NCBI GenBank assembly: GCA_023213395.1
Contig: CM041465.1
Coordinates: 227,299,741-227,363,740, forward strand
Direction of reading: 5' to 3'
DNA length: 64,000 bases
From: Cycas panzhihuaensis
Taxonomy: Eukaryota; Cycadophyta
The notes under the pieces are model-generated. The model made no database searches. It was given only the letters and a program-made list of their open reading frames with translations, and was not told the DNA's origin. Shown one piece after another: positions 13,214 through 28,189 of the stretch (its first letter is position 1; each line of letters begins with the position of its first letter). The position numbers and the translations under genes are program-made.

Positions 13214-13525
13214 AGTATAACTGGGATAGTAGAAGGTGTGACTGACAGTAGTAGCAGGTGTAACTTAGATAGTAGTAGGTATAACTAGGTAGCAATAGGT
13301 GTCACTAGTATTAGTAGCAGCTGCAACCTAGTAGAAATAGGTATAACCAGGTAGTGACAAGTGTGATTAACAATGGCAAAAGTTATGACCTAGATAGTAG
13401 TAAGTACAACCAGGTAGCAACATGTATAACTAGATAGCAGTAGGTGTAACCAAGCAGTAGTAGGTGCGACCAAGGCAACAACAGGTACAACCAAGGTAGT
13501 AGCTAATATAACCAGGGTAGAAAAA
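13214..13525. repeat. Minisatellite, ~21-bp unit, about 14 copies
   Basis: A unit resembling AGTAGTAGGTGTAACCAAG recurs with 20-22 bp spacing, with substitutions of the AGTAGTAGG core into AGCAATAGG, AGCAACATG and similar. The copies are heavily diverged. No open frame runs across it on either strand. Confidence 0.8.
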
Positions 13526-13562
13526 ATATTTTAAAAGATTATTAAATGTATTATAAAATAAT

Positions 13563-13800
13563 GTTAGATTGTTATAATAGACCAACGATGGAATAGTTGT
13601 AATAGATGGTTATAACCATATATATAGGAGAAATAAATATGAGCTATTGTAAGGGTGTCTACATAATGTATTCTCTATTGTTTTGTTATCTTACTGTGGC
13701 CTCTTTGTATACTATCTTGGCCTACATCTAGTTGTGAGAGGACCAGACACATAGCTCAATATTGAAAGGCTTGGTTTTTATACTCTAATTCCACTATGTC
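13563..13800 (+). mobile_element. Possible decayed LTR
   Basis: The segment starts TGTTAGATTG and carries a TATATATAGGAG promoter-like box near 13,620 followed by a U5-like T/C-rich stretch. This is the layout of a plant LTR. No partner copy, primer site or target duplication is visible, so this stays a suggestion. Confidence 0.25.
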
Positions 13801-13829
13801 CTCTCTTTTACTTACTATTTATTGTGAAG

Positions 13830-16800
13830 AACAAGATTAAATGTATTAGGGAAGAAGAAGGAACATACAAAATTATATGATAAATAGCTCTATGGCCTCA
13901 TAAGTGCCTCTATAGATATATAATAGTTTAGCAATACACATGTCATTGATATAAGTATGACTATAAAAAGATGTTCCTTAATAAATTATTAAAAATGGCT
14001 CTCTTTTAATGATAATTTTTTATAAATTTAATATAAAATAGGGTTTTATAGAGCCTATGACATAAAATTTGATATTTTCTTCCTGTTTAAGGTATATTAC
14101 ATTAATATAAATCTTATCAAATGATTTGGAACCAAAGATAATACGTAAAAGTACCCAAAATAATGAAATAACATATGAAACTAACTTATTTTTTAACTTG
14201 ATATGATTTCAAGATGAATTTTCTATAATAAATCAACTCCAAATGGCATTTTGTGACTTCCATTATGAAGAGGGTTGAATTAAGATTTCAATGCATCTTT
14301 TAAATATGAAAAAAGGACTTCATTTACTCAAGTTATAATCAAAAGAACATTGTTAACTTCTTATAAAATAAAGGTGGCTAAAAAGTGAATATTAAGCCCC
14401 ATTCATGGTGGGGCTATTAGTCATGTGAATCCACCACGTGATCAAGGGGCTCTTTATTAAAGGGGCTGGTAAATTTAAATTAATTATAAGATCTAATTTA
14501 ATTTGAAATTATATTTACAATTTTTTTAAAGCCCACCAAAACTTTAAATATACCAAAACAATTTAGATAATTAAAAAATATATATTTAATGTCTACCAAA
14601 AGAAAACATGTTAGAAGCATGCCTTTAGGAGTTGCTATAGCCTATACACTCTTACAAGTTGTAGGAACAGTGAGCATAGAGAGAAGAGGTAAGATAGGTA
14701 GTAAAGCTACCCTCAAAGGGCCTCTATGTGTTGGAACATAGGTTCGAGGACCCACAACCATGCATTAACCATTCCTTTTACTTTAGGTAGCCCTCTAGGC
14801 TAGGGATAGTAAGATAGAGGCATCCTCAGGATGCCAAGTGGCCTAAGTGGGGCTCTCCTACCCCTAGGAGGTAACTAAGGAATGGGGGCCTCCTTTTAGG
14901 AAAGGAAACAAAAGGAGATTAGTTCCTTACAAAAATGGGTTGAAGAGCAAAAAGGGATTGGGGGGATGGTTTTGAATGGATTTGATGCTCTATAGGAGGT
15001 TTACTACTAAAGGTTTTGGGTGTTGATTGAAGCAAGCAGAGCATGGTAGTGTTGCGACTATCAATAAGAAATCATAGCTAAGGCAACTTCATGTGAAGTA
15101 GTTAGAAGGTAAGGTTGTAGTAGATGTTGCAAGAAAGAGATGTTTGGTAAGGGGGGAGGTCCTAGATGCAAGACCACAATGAACTAAAAAGGGTTGCAAC
15201 CACTCAATTGTATCCAAATAAGGAGTAACTTCTTAGTATCTAAGAAGGTGGGAAAGACTCAAATATTGCTTATCTATTTTATTATTTTATTTTCTAGTTA
15301 TTTTCTTACTTATTCATTTGCTGACAAGAAGTAGTATGTGTAGGAGATAAGAGGATTGGCCACTTGCAATTTGTTGCAAGTAGGGGTTTGAAGTAGTTTG
15401 TTTGATACTTAAAGGTTTATATTTAGGGGGCTTAGGTTTAGTGTTAAGCTTAGAGGGATGTTACAACCATTTGGTTACAACTAGGTTTTGAGCTTCTCCT
15501 TGGGTTGTAAGAAGGAGGGGAATGGTAGGTAGTTATTTGTTCATTTGTTATAATTCAGGTTTTATTTTGAAATAATAATTATTCTAATGTTTATGAAATA
15601 AATAAGAAACTACAATAAAGTATACTAACTACTCTCCCTCCCTCTTATTTCCTTTTTTCTCAAAGGGATCATTTTAGGGGAGTAAAAGAAAGATGGGAGA
15701 ATATGATAACTATCTATTTGCAACTAGATTCTCTTTTAATGCAATAAATGAAATGAAATGTAATAACATTTCTTACTTATGTAAGAAAGAACTTAAAGTA
15801 CCTTTAGAATCCTTTCCTATATGTGTTATGCAAGGCTAGGAGAAAGGGGAAACATACAAGCTTTTCCTTTCAAATGCAGGGGGGGAGAGGAGAATGATTT
15901 ATTTATGCTATGCTTTTCTTCTACACGAGATGCATAAGCATGAAAGAAAAGAAATAAAATGCTTTCTCTTTAATATATTTTCCTTTTAGGACAAGGGATG
16001 TAGAATGACAAGGAGAGAGAGGGTTGAGTGGAATGCACCTAGTTCCATGATGTTTAGTGAAATAGCGCAACTCTTCCTCATACGTCCTCCTTACTAACAA
16101 CTTGGCTTCCCTTATTGTTATGGGTGTTATCGACAAGCTTTGAGTGGGGCTTCCTTACCTTCACCAAGTTTAAGCAAGTAAAATAGAAAGGGTGAATGAT
16201 AACAGGAAAATAAAATTATAACTAAATCAAGAAAAAAATAAGGAACGACATTAGCTTTTGGCGAGATATCACTTCATTTGTGGATGGGTCTACCTCCACC
16301 TATATTACATGGTCAAACAATTTCTACAAGCAACGAGTATTCATACATGTACACCAATCTATCAATGTATGATAACTAGAATATTTATTTTCATTATGTA
16401 ATGGCAAAGCAAGATCATAAACAATGTTTGCCTACCTAGTATAACATGCAACAAATAAGAGAAGCAAAAGGTAAGAAGGAGTGCAAGTGTTGCCTTAGAA
16501 TGGAAAGCTCCACTATAAACACAGTTTCTCCCAAATGCATAAATGTTACCTCACAGTCAGATAATGGTATCTTAGAGGCAAAAAATCTATGGGTTGGGTG
16601 ATGGATCACCTAAGGGAAGGTTGCAAGTTTCACGCCCAAGCAGTTAACTAGTTGAGGTATAGAGAAGTAGGATGTTTGCTAGCTTTGATGAGGGGATTAC
16701 CCTAGCAGAGGGGAGGCTTTTTACAGTCAAAACTCAAGCCCAAGTCCCTTCTTATGATCTCTTCTAGCTACTCCTACCCTCTTCTTACCAAAAACTAATG

Positions 16801-18850
16801 GCTTGGGAAGTGAAACTTAAGGTTTAATAGAGATGGCTCTCAATAAGCATATAAAAGACTTCTAAATTTGAAAAAAATCACTGAAATGTACATCTAATAC
16901 TTGAAGAGATAAAGTAAAACTCAAGTGTTTAGTAGCCAAAAAAATCTTAACAAGATGACTTACCTTTTAGTTAGAGAAGAAACTAGCTTAAGTTGAGAGT
17001 TTTGATCTAAGAAATCAAGCCTTTTGGGGAGAAAATTGGTGTTTGAGGGAAGAAACCAAGCTCCTTCAAGTGCCTTAATAACTTGGGGTTGTTCTCTTAT
17101 TATTGTAGAGCATGATTCTGCTTTTCCCTTTACTAAAAAATTATTTTATAACCTAAACTATAGTTAGATACAAAGAGGATGAGAGTTTTCCTTTGAAAGT
17201 AGTAAGAAATTGAGTAGAAGATCCCCCAAATAGGTTTGAAGTTGAGTTTTTATGGTTCAGGTGAGGTCTTATGACCATTAGGGCCTGATCTAGGCTAGTC
17301 CCAAGGCCAGATTGCATGTTAGACCTACAATAAATGTAGATCTAGTTGTTTTTGGCCATATTTAGGTCTATAACAGTCATATCACGAATTATTTTGTAGT
17401 ACCACTAATATATTAGTGGCATCGATAATATATTAGTGGGGCATAATAATTAGAGCAGGGCTGATAAAAACTAGCACAGTGTGGTAGCAGATTCAAAGAC
17501 TTATCCATAAATTGATGAATGTGAATAAAATTAATCAAATGGAAGGGGAGGGATGACTGTTGGGACCTGAGACACCTCCCTAAAGGCCTATAAGCTGACT
17601 CCAAGTCATTCCATAGGTGGAAACTTGTCAGAAACATACAAAAATCGTGTTATAATTAGTTAGAACTCCATGTAATCACATATGTTGGGGTACATACAAG
17701 GCCCAAATAGCCACCAACAATGGAATACATAATATATCTCATGCAGAATAAGTAGGGAAGGGTGTTTTTCTCATAGAGGAGGGATCAACAAGCTGCCTTT
17801 GGCAGACCAAAGGGATAAACGAGGCATAACAAAAGAAAAGATGATGCTGGAAGTATATGAAATGGATTTAAGATTATCTAAACTACCAAAACATGCAAGG
17901 AACCAATTTCCATGAGGGAGTTCACCACAAGAGCTTAATATCACCATTGGATAGGAGTCCTTATCATCATAGGTAGGAATCACACATAGGTAAAGAGATC
18001 AAGTAGACAATCCAAGCAACCAAGCAACCATACAATCATTACTCAATCTAATAATAAGAGAAATGAAACAAAAAGAAAGATGAAGAGTATATACCTGATC
18101 TTACCTATGCGGTGCCATCCCAGTCCATTCCTGGTGGCCAGAAAACACTATCCCCTTTGTAATATAACCTCATCACTCAGAGGTATGAGATGACAGTGAA
18201 TGCTATCAATATAAATTATTAGTAAGACATATCTAAATCTATGTGTTGGTATCTAAGGTAGGTGATAAATGTTATGGTAGACCATGTAGATAGGAAAATA
18301 CATATTTAGGTAAGGAGAGGGAGGTGTATCTCATTTAATCCTTAAGGTATGGAGCCCTAGACCCGAGGTGTTCATGGGGCAGCAGAAAAGAGTGACATGG
18401 GGGTTGCCCATGGTGACAGCTAGGAGGGTAATATGGTCCTATAGGATAAAATGGGATCAGAATCCCTATAAAAATGAATGAAAAGTAGAGAAGGAGGAGG
18501 GAGGCAAGGGGGATGCCTCGTCTCCCTAAGACATAATGGAAGGATAATCTAAAATATGATAAGAAATATATAATGAATAATACCTAGGTTGAGTCACAAA
18601 CAAAGCTTAGGTCACCCTAGTTTAACCTTATCAATGGCCTATTTTTAGAGGTAGAAGAGAAAGAATTATCAAGGAGTTAGAGATGATGCTCGAGAATAAG
18701 GCATACTAAGCTATCTACTTCAGCATTTTAATCATGAGAGATGTATTAAATATCCACTGAAGTGAAAAAGGATAAAAGAGACCTAGTAGTCAAGGTAAGG
18801 GACCTAATTTAGGGGTGAAGGACTCAATAAACCTAAGTCAACTACAACAC
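13830..18850. other. Long anonymous stretch, no gene recognised
   Basis: No domain could be assigned over 5 kb. A short inverted repeat, AGCCCCA with TGGGGCT and a 7-base loop, lies at about 14,394-14,414. A purine-rich plus-strand segment fills 14,650-15,560. The open stretches at 15,921-16,136, 17,413-17,637 and 17,771-17,983 (all minus) show no known motif. The part at about 17.2-18.5 kb keeps noticeably more CAG/CTG words than its neighbours. This is probably old repeats beyond recognition. Confidence 0.4.
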
Positions 18851-18856
18851 ACCAAT

Positions 18857-19177
18857 TTAAGAGTCATAATGAAGAATGATGGATCCACGATGGAAGCAAA
18901 GTACATCGGTAAGAGCCTTGATAATGGCCATGTACTCTACTTCATTGTTCATGGCTTTTGGCAGATAAATCCCCAAGTGTATAAGGTCATACCCAAAAGG
19001 GTCTCGGATGATCCATGCAGTTGCAGAAGGCCCTAGGTTACCATAGCTACCATAATCCATATAAATAAGAAGAATCATAGTGCTAGAGCAAGAGAATAAG
19101 GGGTTTATGAAGAGGTAAGAAGTAAGAGAAAGGATGGTAAAACTCAAATGCTCATGATAACTCAAAAGGCTAGCCAT
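18857..19177 (-). pseudogene. RNase H-like domain fragment
   Basis: A 106-codon open stretch whose last 70 residues match the RNase H fold used by plant retroelements and RnhA-like proteins. It shows Y-M-D-Y-G-S-Y-G-N-L-G-P-S near residue 39 (the usual first catalytic D-G becomes D-Y). It then shows M-N-N-E-V-E-Y (the usual N-N-x-A-E-Y, keeping the catalytic E) and ends in H-Y-D-S, the position of the third catalytic aspartate, directly before a stop. The first ~36 residues are not recognisable. No reverse transcriptase or integrase could be read next to it. It could be a stray piece of a gypsy or LINE pol, or of a host RNase H gene. Confidence 0.65.
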
Positions 19178-19179
19178 GG

Positions 19180-20155
19180 GAGGATAGGAAAGCCCTGCAG
19201 GTAGGCTATCAAGGTCACAGAGGACTCGCCCTATGGAAGGAAGGGGGCGATCATGGAGTTAAGCTTACCAACAAGAACCGAGAGTTGGTATGGGGCCAAC
19301 TAGGGGCCTAAACCAAGGAGGAGGTTCTACGAGGAGTGAAATAGGCTTGAAAGACTAGTGAAAATGGATCTAGGATGTCAAAATAGGTCACTATAATATA
19401 AACACTAATACATTTCAAGTGGCTCAAAAAACAAGAAAATGGGCTCTCTGGGGAGCTAAAAATGACATTATAAATATGCACAAAAACTAAGAAAAGGCAT
19501 GCTTGGAAAGGAAAATGGGCTTAGACCCTAAAGGGATTAGGGATAAGCTTAGAAAACTAGGCCAAATGGTAGTCTCATAGAGAGAGAAGGACGTTGTGCC
19601 CCCGTTAGGTCCTATGAATACAAGAGGAATAGGTGTAGAAATAGGATTCATTTTCATGCCCTTGATTCAGTAGCAAAGCTCTACCTAATCCCATCCCAAT
19701 TTTTGCCTCCATTATAAGCCCCCTAAGAGAGATCTAGCCATTGGATTATCACACTGAGGGAGATATTAAGACTAGAAGTAAGCCATGGCTGTAGTCAAGT
19801 CTGATCTAGTATGTTGATCTAAGCCATGATCTTAATTTTTGAGATTTTGTCATTAATTCTTTTAATAGTAGTTTGGGCCCTTCTATGTGTAAATTGGGCT
19901 TTGTGGGACCCATTTGAGGACCTTGAAGGATCTGGACCAGGGCATTAGGGAGCCTTAGTCCTAGTGGACTAACTACAGCCCACAGAAAATAATTCTTTTT
20001 TTAAAGTGTTTTTTAGCTTTTAATAAGGGAAGCTGCAGGACTGTGAACTTCCTCATGGGCCATGCTACAAATCTACAGGGCCTGTTGGTATATTTTAAGT
20101 CTTGTAAATATATTAGTGAGGCCAGGGTAGATGGTTTCAAGAAAGAAAAACTTTA
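19180..20155. other. No gene recognised
   Basis: Anonymous sequence between the RNase H fragment and the PMD-like pseudogene. It is somewhat richer in G on the plus strand than the AT-rich surroundings. No conserved frame was found on either strand. Confidence 0.4.
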
Positions 20156-20159
20156 AGAT

Positions 20160-21060
20160 TCTTAAAAGGTTTCTTGATTTTTGATGATTGGAGAGAGCTT
20201 TTGACTGACAAAGAGGAGATTAGCCAACTAGTGATGGCATTTATGGTTTTTGTAGCCTATTATTGCAATTAATAACTATAAAAACATTAGTGCACTGATA
20301 GTTGGGTTCATTGAGTTACTGGATAAACAAGAGAGGGTGATCTTATGATGATGTGGGCTAAAGAAGATTGTCTGTACACCTCAATATGCATTAGACTAGG
20401 CCTTCCTAGTAGATATTATCTCTCATTGAGATCCATAGAGGCATGTATTCCACCTCCTATCAGTGGGAGATTTTACCATCACTCCTATAGATGTTTGGCA
20501 GATTATGGGAGTGCCAGATAGGGGTGCACTAGTAGCATTGGGTACTCTTCTGAGCACGGATGCAGCACATCGAGAGGCTACAAGATTCTTCACAAGTTGG
20601 GGTCACTGGGACCATTGGGGGATATCATTGAGAGCCATCATTTTGTCAAGGATTTATTGTATGAGGAAGATTATAGTTTTTACCATTCTATTATGGATCT
20701 CCTAGTAATAAAACTATAACGATGTACCAAGGGGATGGATGATGACCATGAGGAGATGCGAGCATGGGGAGTGCTTCGACTAGGCCGCTTTAACAATGGA
20801 TAATGGCCCAACTTAACCAGATCATGAGAGTAAGACAAAGAGGATTCTCATATTTCACCCTCCTCTAATGATGGTTCTTTGATCACTTCTGTGGAGTAGC
20901 ACTACCAATAGGTCCATAGCCCAGAGTAGTCAATGCTCCAATAGTGCATAGGTAGAAAACCTGATTCTGGAGTGCAGGGAGTTGGCATATGTTAAATGAT
21001 CAATGGCAGTCACATCCTTAATTCTCCTTATGTTAGGTGATTACATAAAGGACCCGTATC
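20160..21060 (+). pseudogene. Plant mobile domain (PMD) protein remnant
   Basis: Plant mobile domains occur in MAIL1/MAIN-type host proteins and in many plant transposons. The hallmark is seen at about 20,448-20,530: F-H-L-L-S-V-G-D-F-T-I-T-P-I-D-V, then M-G-V-P-D-R-G-A-L-V. This corresponds to the family's F-H-L-P-x-G-E-M-T-I-T-L-x-D-V plus G-L/I-P-V-x-G pattern. Upstream pieces can be read with stops. The best open part is 20,463-20,705. Downstream, about 20,880-21,000 reads V-A-L-P-I-G-P and a tryptophan-containing stretch. The frame is broken by several stops. Whether it was a host gene or transposon cargo cannot be told, since no transposase or pol is linked to it. Confidence 0.7.
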
Positions 21061-22170
21061 ATATTATCCACTGGGGGATAAATAAGGAAGGAGGCAAGGT
21101 AGGGGGTACTTAAGAGAGAAGTCAGGGGATGAGGAGGAGAGTGACAGTGCTACCAGAAATGACTCAGAGGTAGAGGTAGAAATGGTAGAAGTAGAGGTAG
21201 AAATTGTAGAAGTAGAGGAGGTGGCTTTAACTACAAGTAGGAAGAAGGTCCTTGAAGTAGAGAAGGCTAAGGGAGGTGATGCACCAGCTACCCTAGGGGA
21301 GGAGGAGGATCTAGGAGCAGAGGAGATAACAATTACAGTTATGGACATGGTAGTTGAGGACATGCCAGCCACTCTAGGAAGTGAGATCTCCCTCTCTTCT
21401 CTAGCTTTAGCTTTTGATTTGGCTATTTGATGCCTATAGGAGTTATTTAATATACTATACAGATGATAGATGCTCATAGATTATTGTATATGTTCCATAC
21501 TGACACCCTAGTATATTTAGATGGCAAGTGGAGATGACATAGGAGAGATAATTAGATTGGTGGTTGTTAAGCTCTTCCCACAAGTACATGAGGAGGGGTA
21601 ACCTCCTATCATAGATAATGGGGAGCCTAGATTAATAGGATAATACATCATAGATTTTGCCCCTCTCATACGAGTGCATGATATATGGGCTACAAAGGCC
21701 TAGGAGCTATGAGGTGAGAGGGACTAGCTCCACTAAGAGGGGGATCAATTGTGAACTAAGAGGGATCAACTATAGGCTCAAGTGTAGGTACTAAAAACCT
21801 AGGTACAAGGGGTAAGAGCTAATACAGGAGGTGAGGTTTGGGTCATCGTGCTAGAGGAGAGGCTTCATAGGATGGAGAGGGAGTGAGATCATTTGCAGGA
21901 GTAGTACAACTAACTAGTTGACTAGATGTCTACCTAGTTGCCACGTAGTAGGATCCATACTGCTATACCTACCTAGTAGAGGGTACAAGACAAGGAGAAT
22001 GAGGCCAAAACCTCAGCAAGATGGTAGAGGATCTTAGGAGGGATGTTGTTTCTAGGTGATGGAGCAAATATACTAGGAGATGATATGCCATGAAAAAGCG
22101 GTAGCCTCACGAGGCTATTGTACTATAAATTTTATGATAGGAAAGTTCTAGGCCGCTAGGGGGTTCGTGG
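21061..22170 (+). pseudogene. Acidic / charged C-terminal extension of the PMD-like remnant
   Basis: Downstream of the PMD part the same strand codes for low-complexity acidic sequence. At 21,182-21,430 there is an open stretch rich in V-E-V-E and E-E-D. It is followed by a charged region near 21,840-21,930 with E-E-R-L-H-R-M-E-like spacing that could form a coiled coil. PMD proteins often have such disordered or coiled tails. The frame is interrupted repeatedly and no domain is recognisable. It ends shortly before the AT microsatellite. Confidence 0.4.
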
Positions 22171-22248
22171 ATGTATGACTATACTTCCCTCTTGTAAGGC
22201 TTCTAGCTTCCTTAGGCATATTACCAACACTATATACCATTATTTATC

Positions 22249-24526
<2,278 letters not shown>

Positions 24527-25214
24527 AGGGACCACATTGGTACCCCATTTTGATATACATTGGCTATTTTGTTGATTATGGATGTATGGATATAGATAGA
24601 TAGATATGCATATGCATGTGGACGTGTAGGTGCATAGATCATAGTTTAGATTTAAATTACATTCTATTATATCATATATATACATATGTTTTTAGCTTGA
24701 ATGCTTTCTTTCATATAGCATGGTACTCAAACTAGGCACACACAATCACCCTATGTAGCAGGTGGCCTTGCATGGGACTTAGGCAAGGGGATCACACATC
24801 TCAAATGGAACATGGTATTTTTGTCAAGAAAGCAACCAAAATGAGTATGGATACCCCAAGGAAATAATCAAAAGGAGATATGGACTATCCCAAGGGACTT
24901 CTCCAAGTAGTGACTCATGCTCAGAAGTAGGTGAGGTTGCTTCCCTAGATGAAACCCTAACCACAAATGTGGCAACAAACCAATATAAGGTAACAATTGC
25001 TAATATTCATAGACAAAATGGTGCTTCATTATTGAAGGGGGGTAAGTAGCTCCTTCAAAAAGGGGCATGGCTATATCATCAACATACAGAGTAGCTAAAG
25101 ACCCAAACATGTATCATGCTTACATGCTTCCAGTGTAGAGGCATGGTGAAGCATCTGGGAGGCAGGTTAGGGTCATTTTAGAGTGAAGGAGAGGCACCCA
25201 TTCTACTTAGAAGT
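24527..25214. other. No gene recognised; 3' flank of minus-strand gypsy
   Basis: On the minus strand this lies immediately downstream of a gypsy integrase and should hold the 3' untranslated part and perhaps the 3' LTR of that element. No polypurine tract or LTR terminus could be identified with confidence. Confidence 0.35.
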
Positions 25215-25222
25215 AGAAGGGG

Positions 25223-26480
25223 TCACACATAGAATTTCTTCGAGAATTTGTCATTCATAACTTTATCAAACTTGAGTCCTTCCAATGTAGCTATCCTATA
25301 AGCGTCATTGTTAAGGTTCTTGAGGATGACAAAAGGGCCCACCCATTTGGGGTAGAACTTAGACAAGAAATCATGGAGATACTCTAACTTGAGGACTTGG
25401 TCCCCTAGGTTTAAGGGGAAAGGGCATAGCCATCTATCATACATCCTACATTCCCTAGCTTTAGAGTCAAAGTTAGTTTAGTAAACTGGCAAGTGTTTCT
25501 CATCTAAACCCTCCAAATCAAGGAGGCAAGCTTGACGGTGCCATTTCTCATTGACGAATCCCCTAAGGGAGACCCTGAGAGAGGGGATCTCAACCTCTAA
25601 GGATAAAACCACATCTATCCCATAAACCATGGAGAATGAAGTCATCCCTATAGTAGTATGAATCAACATGCAGTAGGCCCATAAGGCTGAGTGAAGCTGG
25701 GAGTGCCAATCTCCTTGAGATTGGGTAACCATCTTCTTCAAAATATTGATGAGGGTTTTGTTGAAGGATTTAATCTAGCCATTGGCATAGGGGTAATAAG
25801 GGATGATGTTTTATGAGAAATCCTAAATTTCTCACAAATCTCATCTATCTCCTTATTATAAAAGGGCATACCATTATCTGTGATCAAAATGTTAGGGGAC
25901 CTCGAATCGATAAACAATGTATTGGTAGATGAAGGTGGCAATAGTCTTGCCTATAATAGATGATAACATAATCACTTTCACCTATTTGATGAAGAATTCT
26001 ATCACGGTTAAAATAAACTTATGTTGCGATGAAGAAGGAGGAGTAATAGCTTTAATGAGGTCTAACCCCCATTACAAGAAAGGCCATGGGGATATGATAG
26101 GTTAGAGCACCCCAAAGGATAAATAGATCACATTGGCATGCTCTTATCACTTGTGGCAACATTGCACATAGGTGTGGGCATCTTTAAATAAGGATAGCCA
26201 ATAGTAACCCATGCGAAGGATCCTTTGATCCATGGATTAGCCCCCAAAATGGCCTCTACAGATGCCATTATGGCATTCATAGAGGATTTGGCTAACTTCA
26301 TTAAGGTTTATGCAATAAAGGAGGACTTCGTTGAAGGACCTCTTATACAATATATCCTCCATGAGGAAGTATTACCTAGCGGTAGCTCTAACACATGACT
26401 TTACTTTGTCACTAGTATTAGGAGGGTATTGTTATTATGTAAGATATTATACAATATCCCCATACCATTTGTTATCAGCT
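25223..26480 (-). pseudogene. Gypsy integrase remnant (element G)
   Basis: Integrase inserts the cDNA into the host chromosome. From high to low coordinate there is an N-terminal zinc finger (C-H-N-G-I-C-R-G-H-F-G-G near 26,260 and C-C-H-K near 26,155), then the core with T-D-N-G-M-P-F-Y-N-K-E (25,738-25,941). The segment A-L-W-A-Y-C-M-L-I-H-T-T follows, with S-M-V-Y-G-I-D-V-V-L (25,478-25,741). The C-terminal domain is P-K-W-V-G-P-F-V-I with a closing K-K-F-Y-V (25,223-25,444). Frames shift between these blocks and several stops occur. The region just upstream reads P-L-A-D-N-K-W-Y-G-D-I-V, the usual linker from RNase H to integrase. Confidence 0.85.
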
Positions 26481-26589
26481 AATGGATGGGGAGACAAACC
26501 CTAGAGAGTCAGGATGGGCTTATTAGGCAATAAATCATTGATTGGAAGGTTTAAGGGATTCAGGATGTAGGTGCCAACCAATTATTCAG

Positions 26590-28018
26590 TGACCACCATT
26601 CCCTTCTTGGATTTTCTATTAACAATCTTAAAGTTATTTTCCTTGAGGAGGATGGCCCATTTACTTGTCCTTCCCATTAAGTTAGACCCAGTTAAGAGAT
26701 ACCTCAAAGGATTAGATTAAATAATCACATAGGTGGTATTACTTAGGAGGTAATACCTAAACTTCTTAGAAGTGTGGACTAAGGCTAAGCACATAGGGTA
26801 ATTTAACTTAGTTGCCACTAATGTATAGTTGATAAAATAGATGGCTCTCTTAGTCCTAGAGTCATCTTCTTGGGCTAGCATATCTCCCAAGAATTCATTA
26901 GTGGCTGAGGTGTACAAGATGAATGGATGGTCAAAGAGGGGGGATGCCAATATGGGGGCAGAGACCAGGGCTCTTTTGAGTTCCTAGAACACCTCTTAGG
27001 CCTTAGAAGACCATACAAATGGGGTCCCCTTCTTCAATATGTTAGTTAGAGGTTTGGCATTTATGGCAAAATCTGCCAAAAAATGTCTCAAGAAACCTAG
27101 CCTCCCAAAGAGTTACTTCATCTATCACTGCGTTCTTGGGGGAGGCATATCAAGGATGACCTTGACCTTATTAGGGTCGATTTGGATCCTTTGTTTGGAG
27201 ACAAGGAAACCCAAGAGCTTGCTATACATCACCATGAATATGTATTTGAGTGGGTTTAGGCTAACATGGTATTTGCAACACCTCATAAAAATAATGCAAA
27301 GGTCAGCAGGATGGTTGGTCCTCTTACGAGAGAGGCCCATCATGTCATCTATGAAAACCTCAAAGGTTTTATTTATGAGATCATGGAAGACGAACTACAT
27401 TTCCCTTTGATAAGTGGCACCTACATTCTTCAATCCAAAGGGCATAACCTTATAGGTGAATGTGCCCCATAGGGTTATGAAGGTCATCTTATGATGGTCT
27501 TCATGGGATATCTAGATTTAGTTATACCCAAAGAAGCTATCCATTAAGGAAATGGCTTCAAAACTAGTAGTCAAGTCAATGATTTTATCAATAAAAGGTA
27601 AAAGAAATTTATCTTTAGGATAAGCATTATTTATATCCTAAAATCCAATGTCAATTCAAATCATGCCATTCTTCTTAGTGATGAGTATGATGTTAGAGAC
27701 CCATTTAGGGTAATCAATGGAAGTGATGAGCCCTACATCTAAGAGCTTTTCTACTTCCATATTCATAGTAGTTAAGAGTTTAGAATGAAAGAGGCATTAT
27801 TTTTATCACACGGGGGATGTGTCTAGAATGGTTGTGAGGTTATGGGTAACAATTGAGGGGTCTATCCCATTCATATCCGAGTAGTCCCATGTGAAGATGT
27901 CATAAAACTCTTGGAATAGATGGGTATATTCCTCCATTTCCTTAGGAGAACACTCTGCTCCTACCATGATGACCTTACTGAGGGAAAGGATGATGTCCTT
28001 CATTACCCCTGTGCACAT
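26590..28018 (-). pseudogene. Gypsy RT and RNase H remnant (element G)
   Basis: The linker before the RT (27,806-28,018) is open and reads D-I-F-T-W-D-Y-S-D-M-N-G-I-D-P-S, the standard lead-in of this clade. The RT then shows M-P-F-G-L-K-N-V-G-A-T-Y-Q near 27,420 and a catalytic box F-I-D-D-M in place of Y-V-D-D near 27,345. K-L-L-G-F-L-V-S and P-P-P-R-T-Q follow (27,125-27,343). RNase H (26,717-26,950) shows P-F-I-L-Y-T-S-A-T and L-A-Q-E-D-D, with Y-F-I-N-Y-T-L near its middle. Several stops and frame changes inactivate it. Confidence 0.88.
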
Positions 28019-28189
28019 GGTGTTCCCTTCCTCAAAGTAAGGGAAGCTTGGTTAATCGAAGGGAGTGAGAGAGCGTTAGATGGGTTTGTGTCAATGAGAG
28101 GCGACCCTAAATCTAGAGACTTCTAGAAACCAAGTCTATAGTGATAGAAAGGGAGATTAGGTATGTAAGGTTATTAGGTATCAAAGCTA

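Larger units (their letters stand above)
25215..28140 (-). mobile_element. Ty3/gypsy pol remnant (element G), LTRs not seen
   Basis: On the minus strand the order is linker-RT-RNase H-integrase, the Ty3/gypsy order. The 5' part (gag, protease) is missing: the homology stops at about 28,140, just before an unrelated plus-strand gypsy fragment. No archaeal-type second RNase H is present between RNase H and integrase. Both ends are undefined. Stops are dominated by TAG/TAA at expected Q or W codons, as in the rest of the window. Confidence 0.85.

Noticed and set aside
14394-14414. Short inverted repeat AGCCCCA / TGGGGCT as a transposon end or terminator
   Set aside because: Arms of only 7 bp, no partner terminus and no adjacent gene; likely chance.
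27039-27472. Two plus-strand open stretches of 123 and 68 codons
   Set aside because: They are antisense shadows of the element G reverse transcriptase, which carries the recognised motifs on the minus strand.
25215-28140. Endogenous pararetrovirus as the source of the RT/RNase H
   Set aside because: An integrase follows RNase H and no movement or coat protein motif is present, so Ty3/gypsy explains it better.
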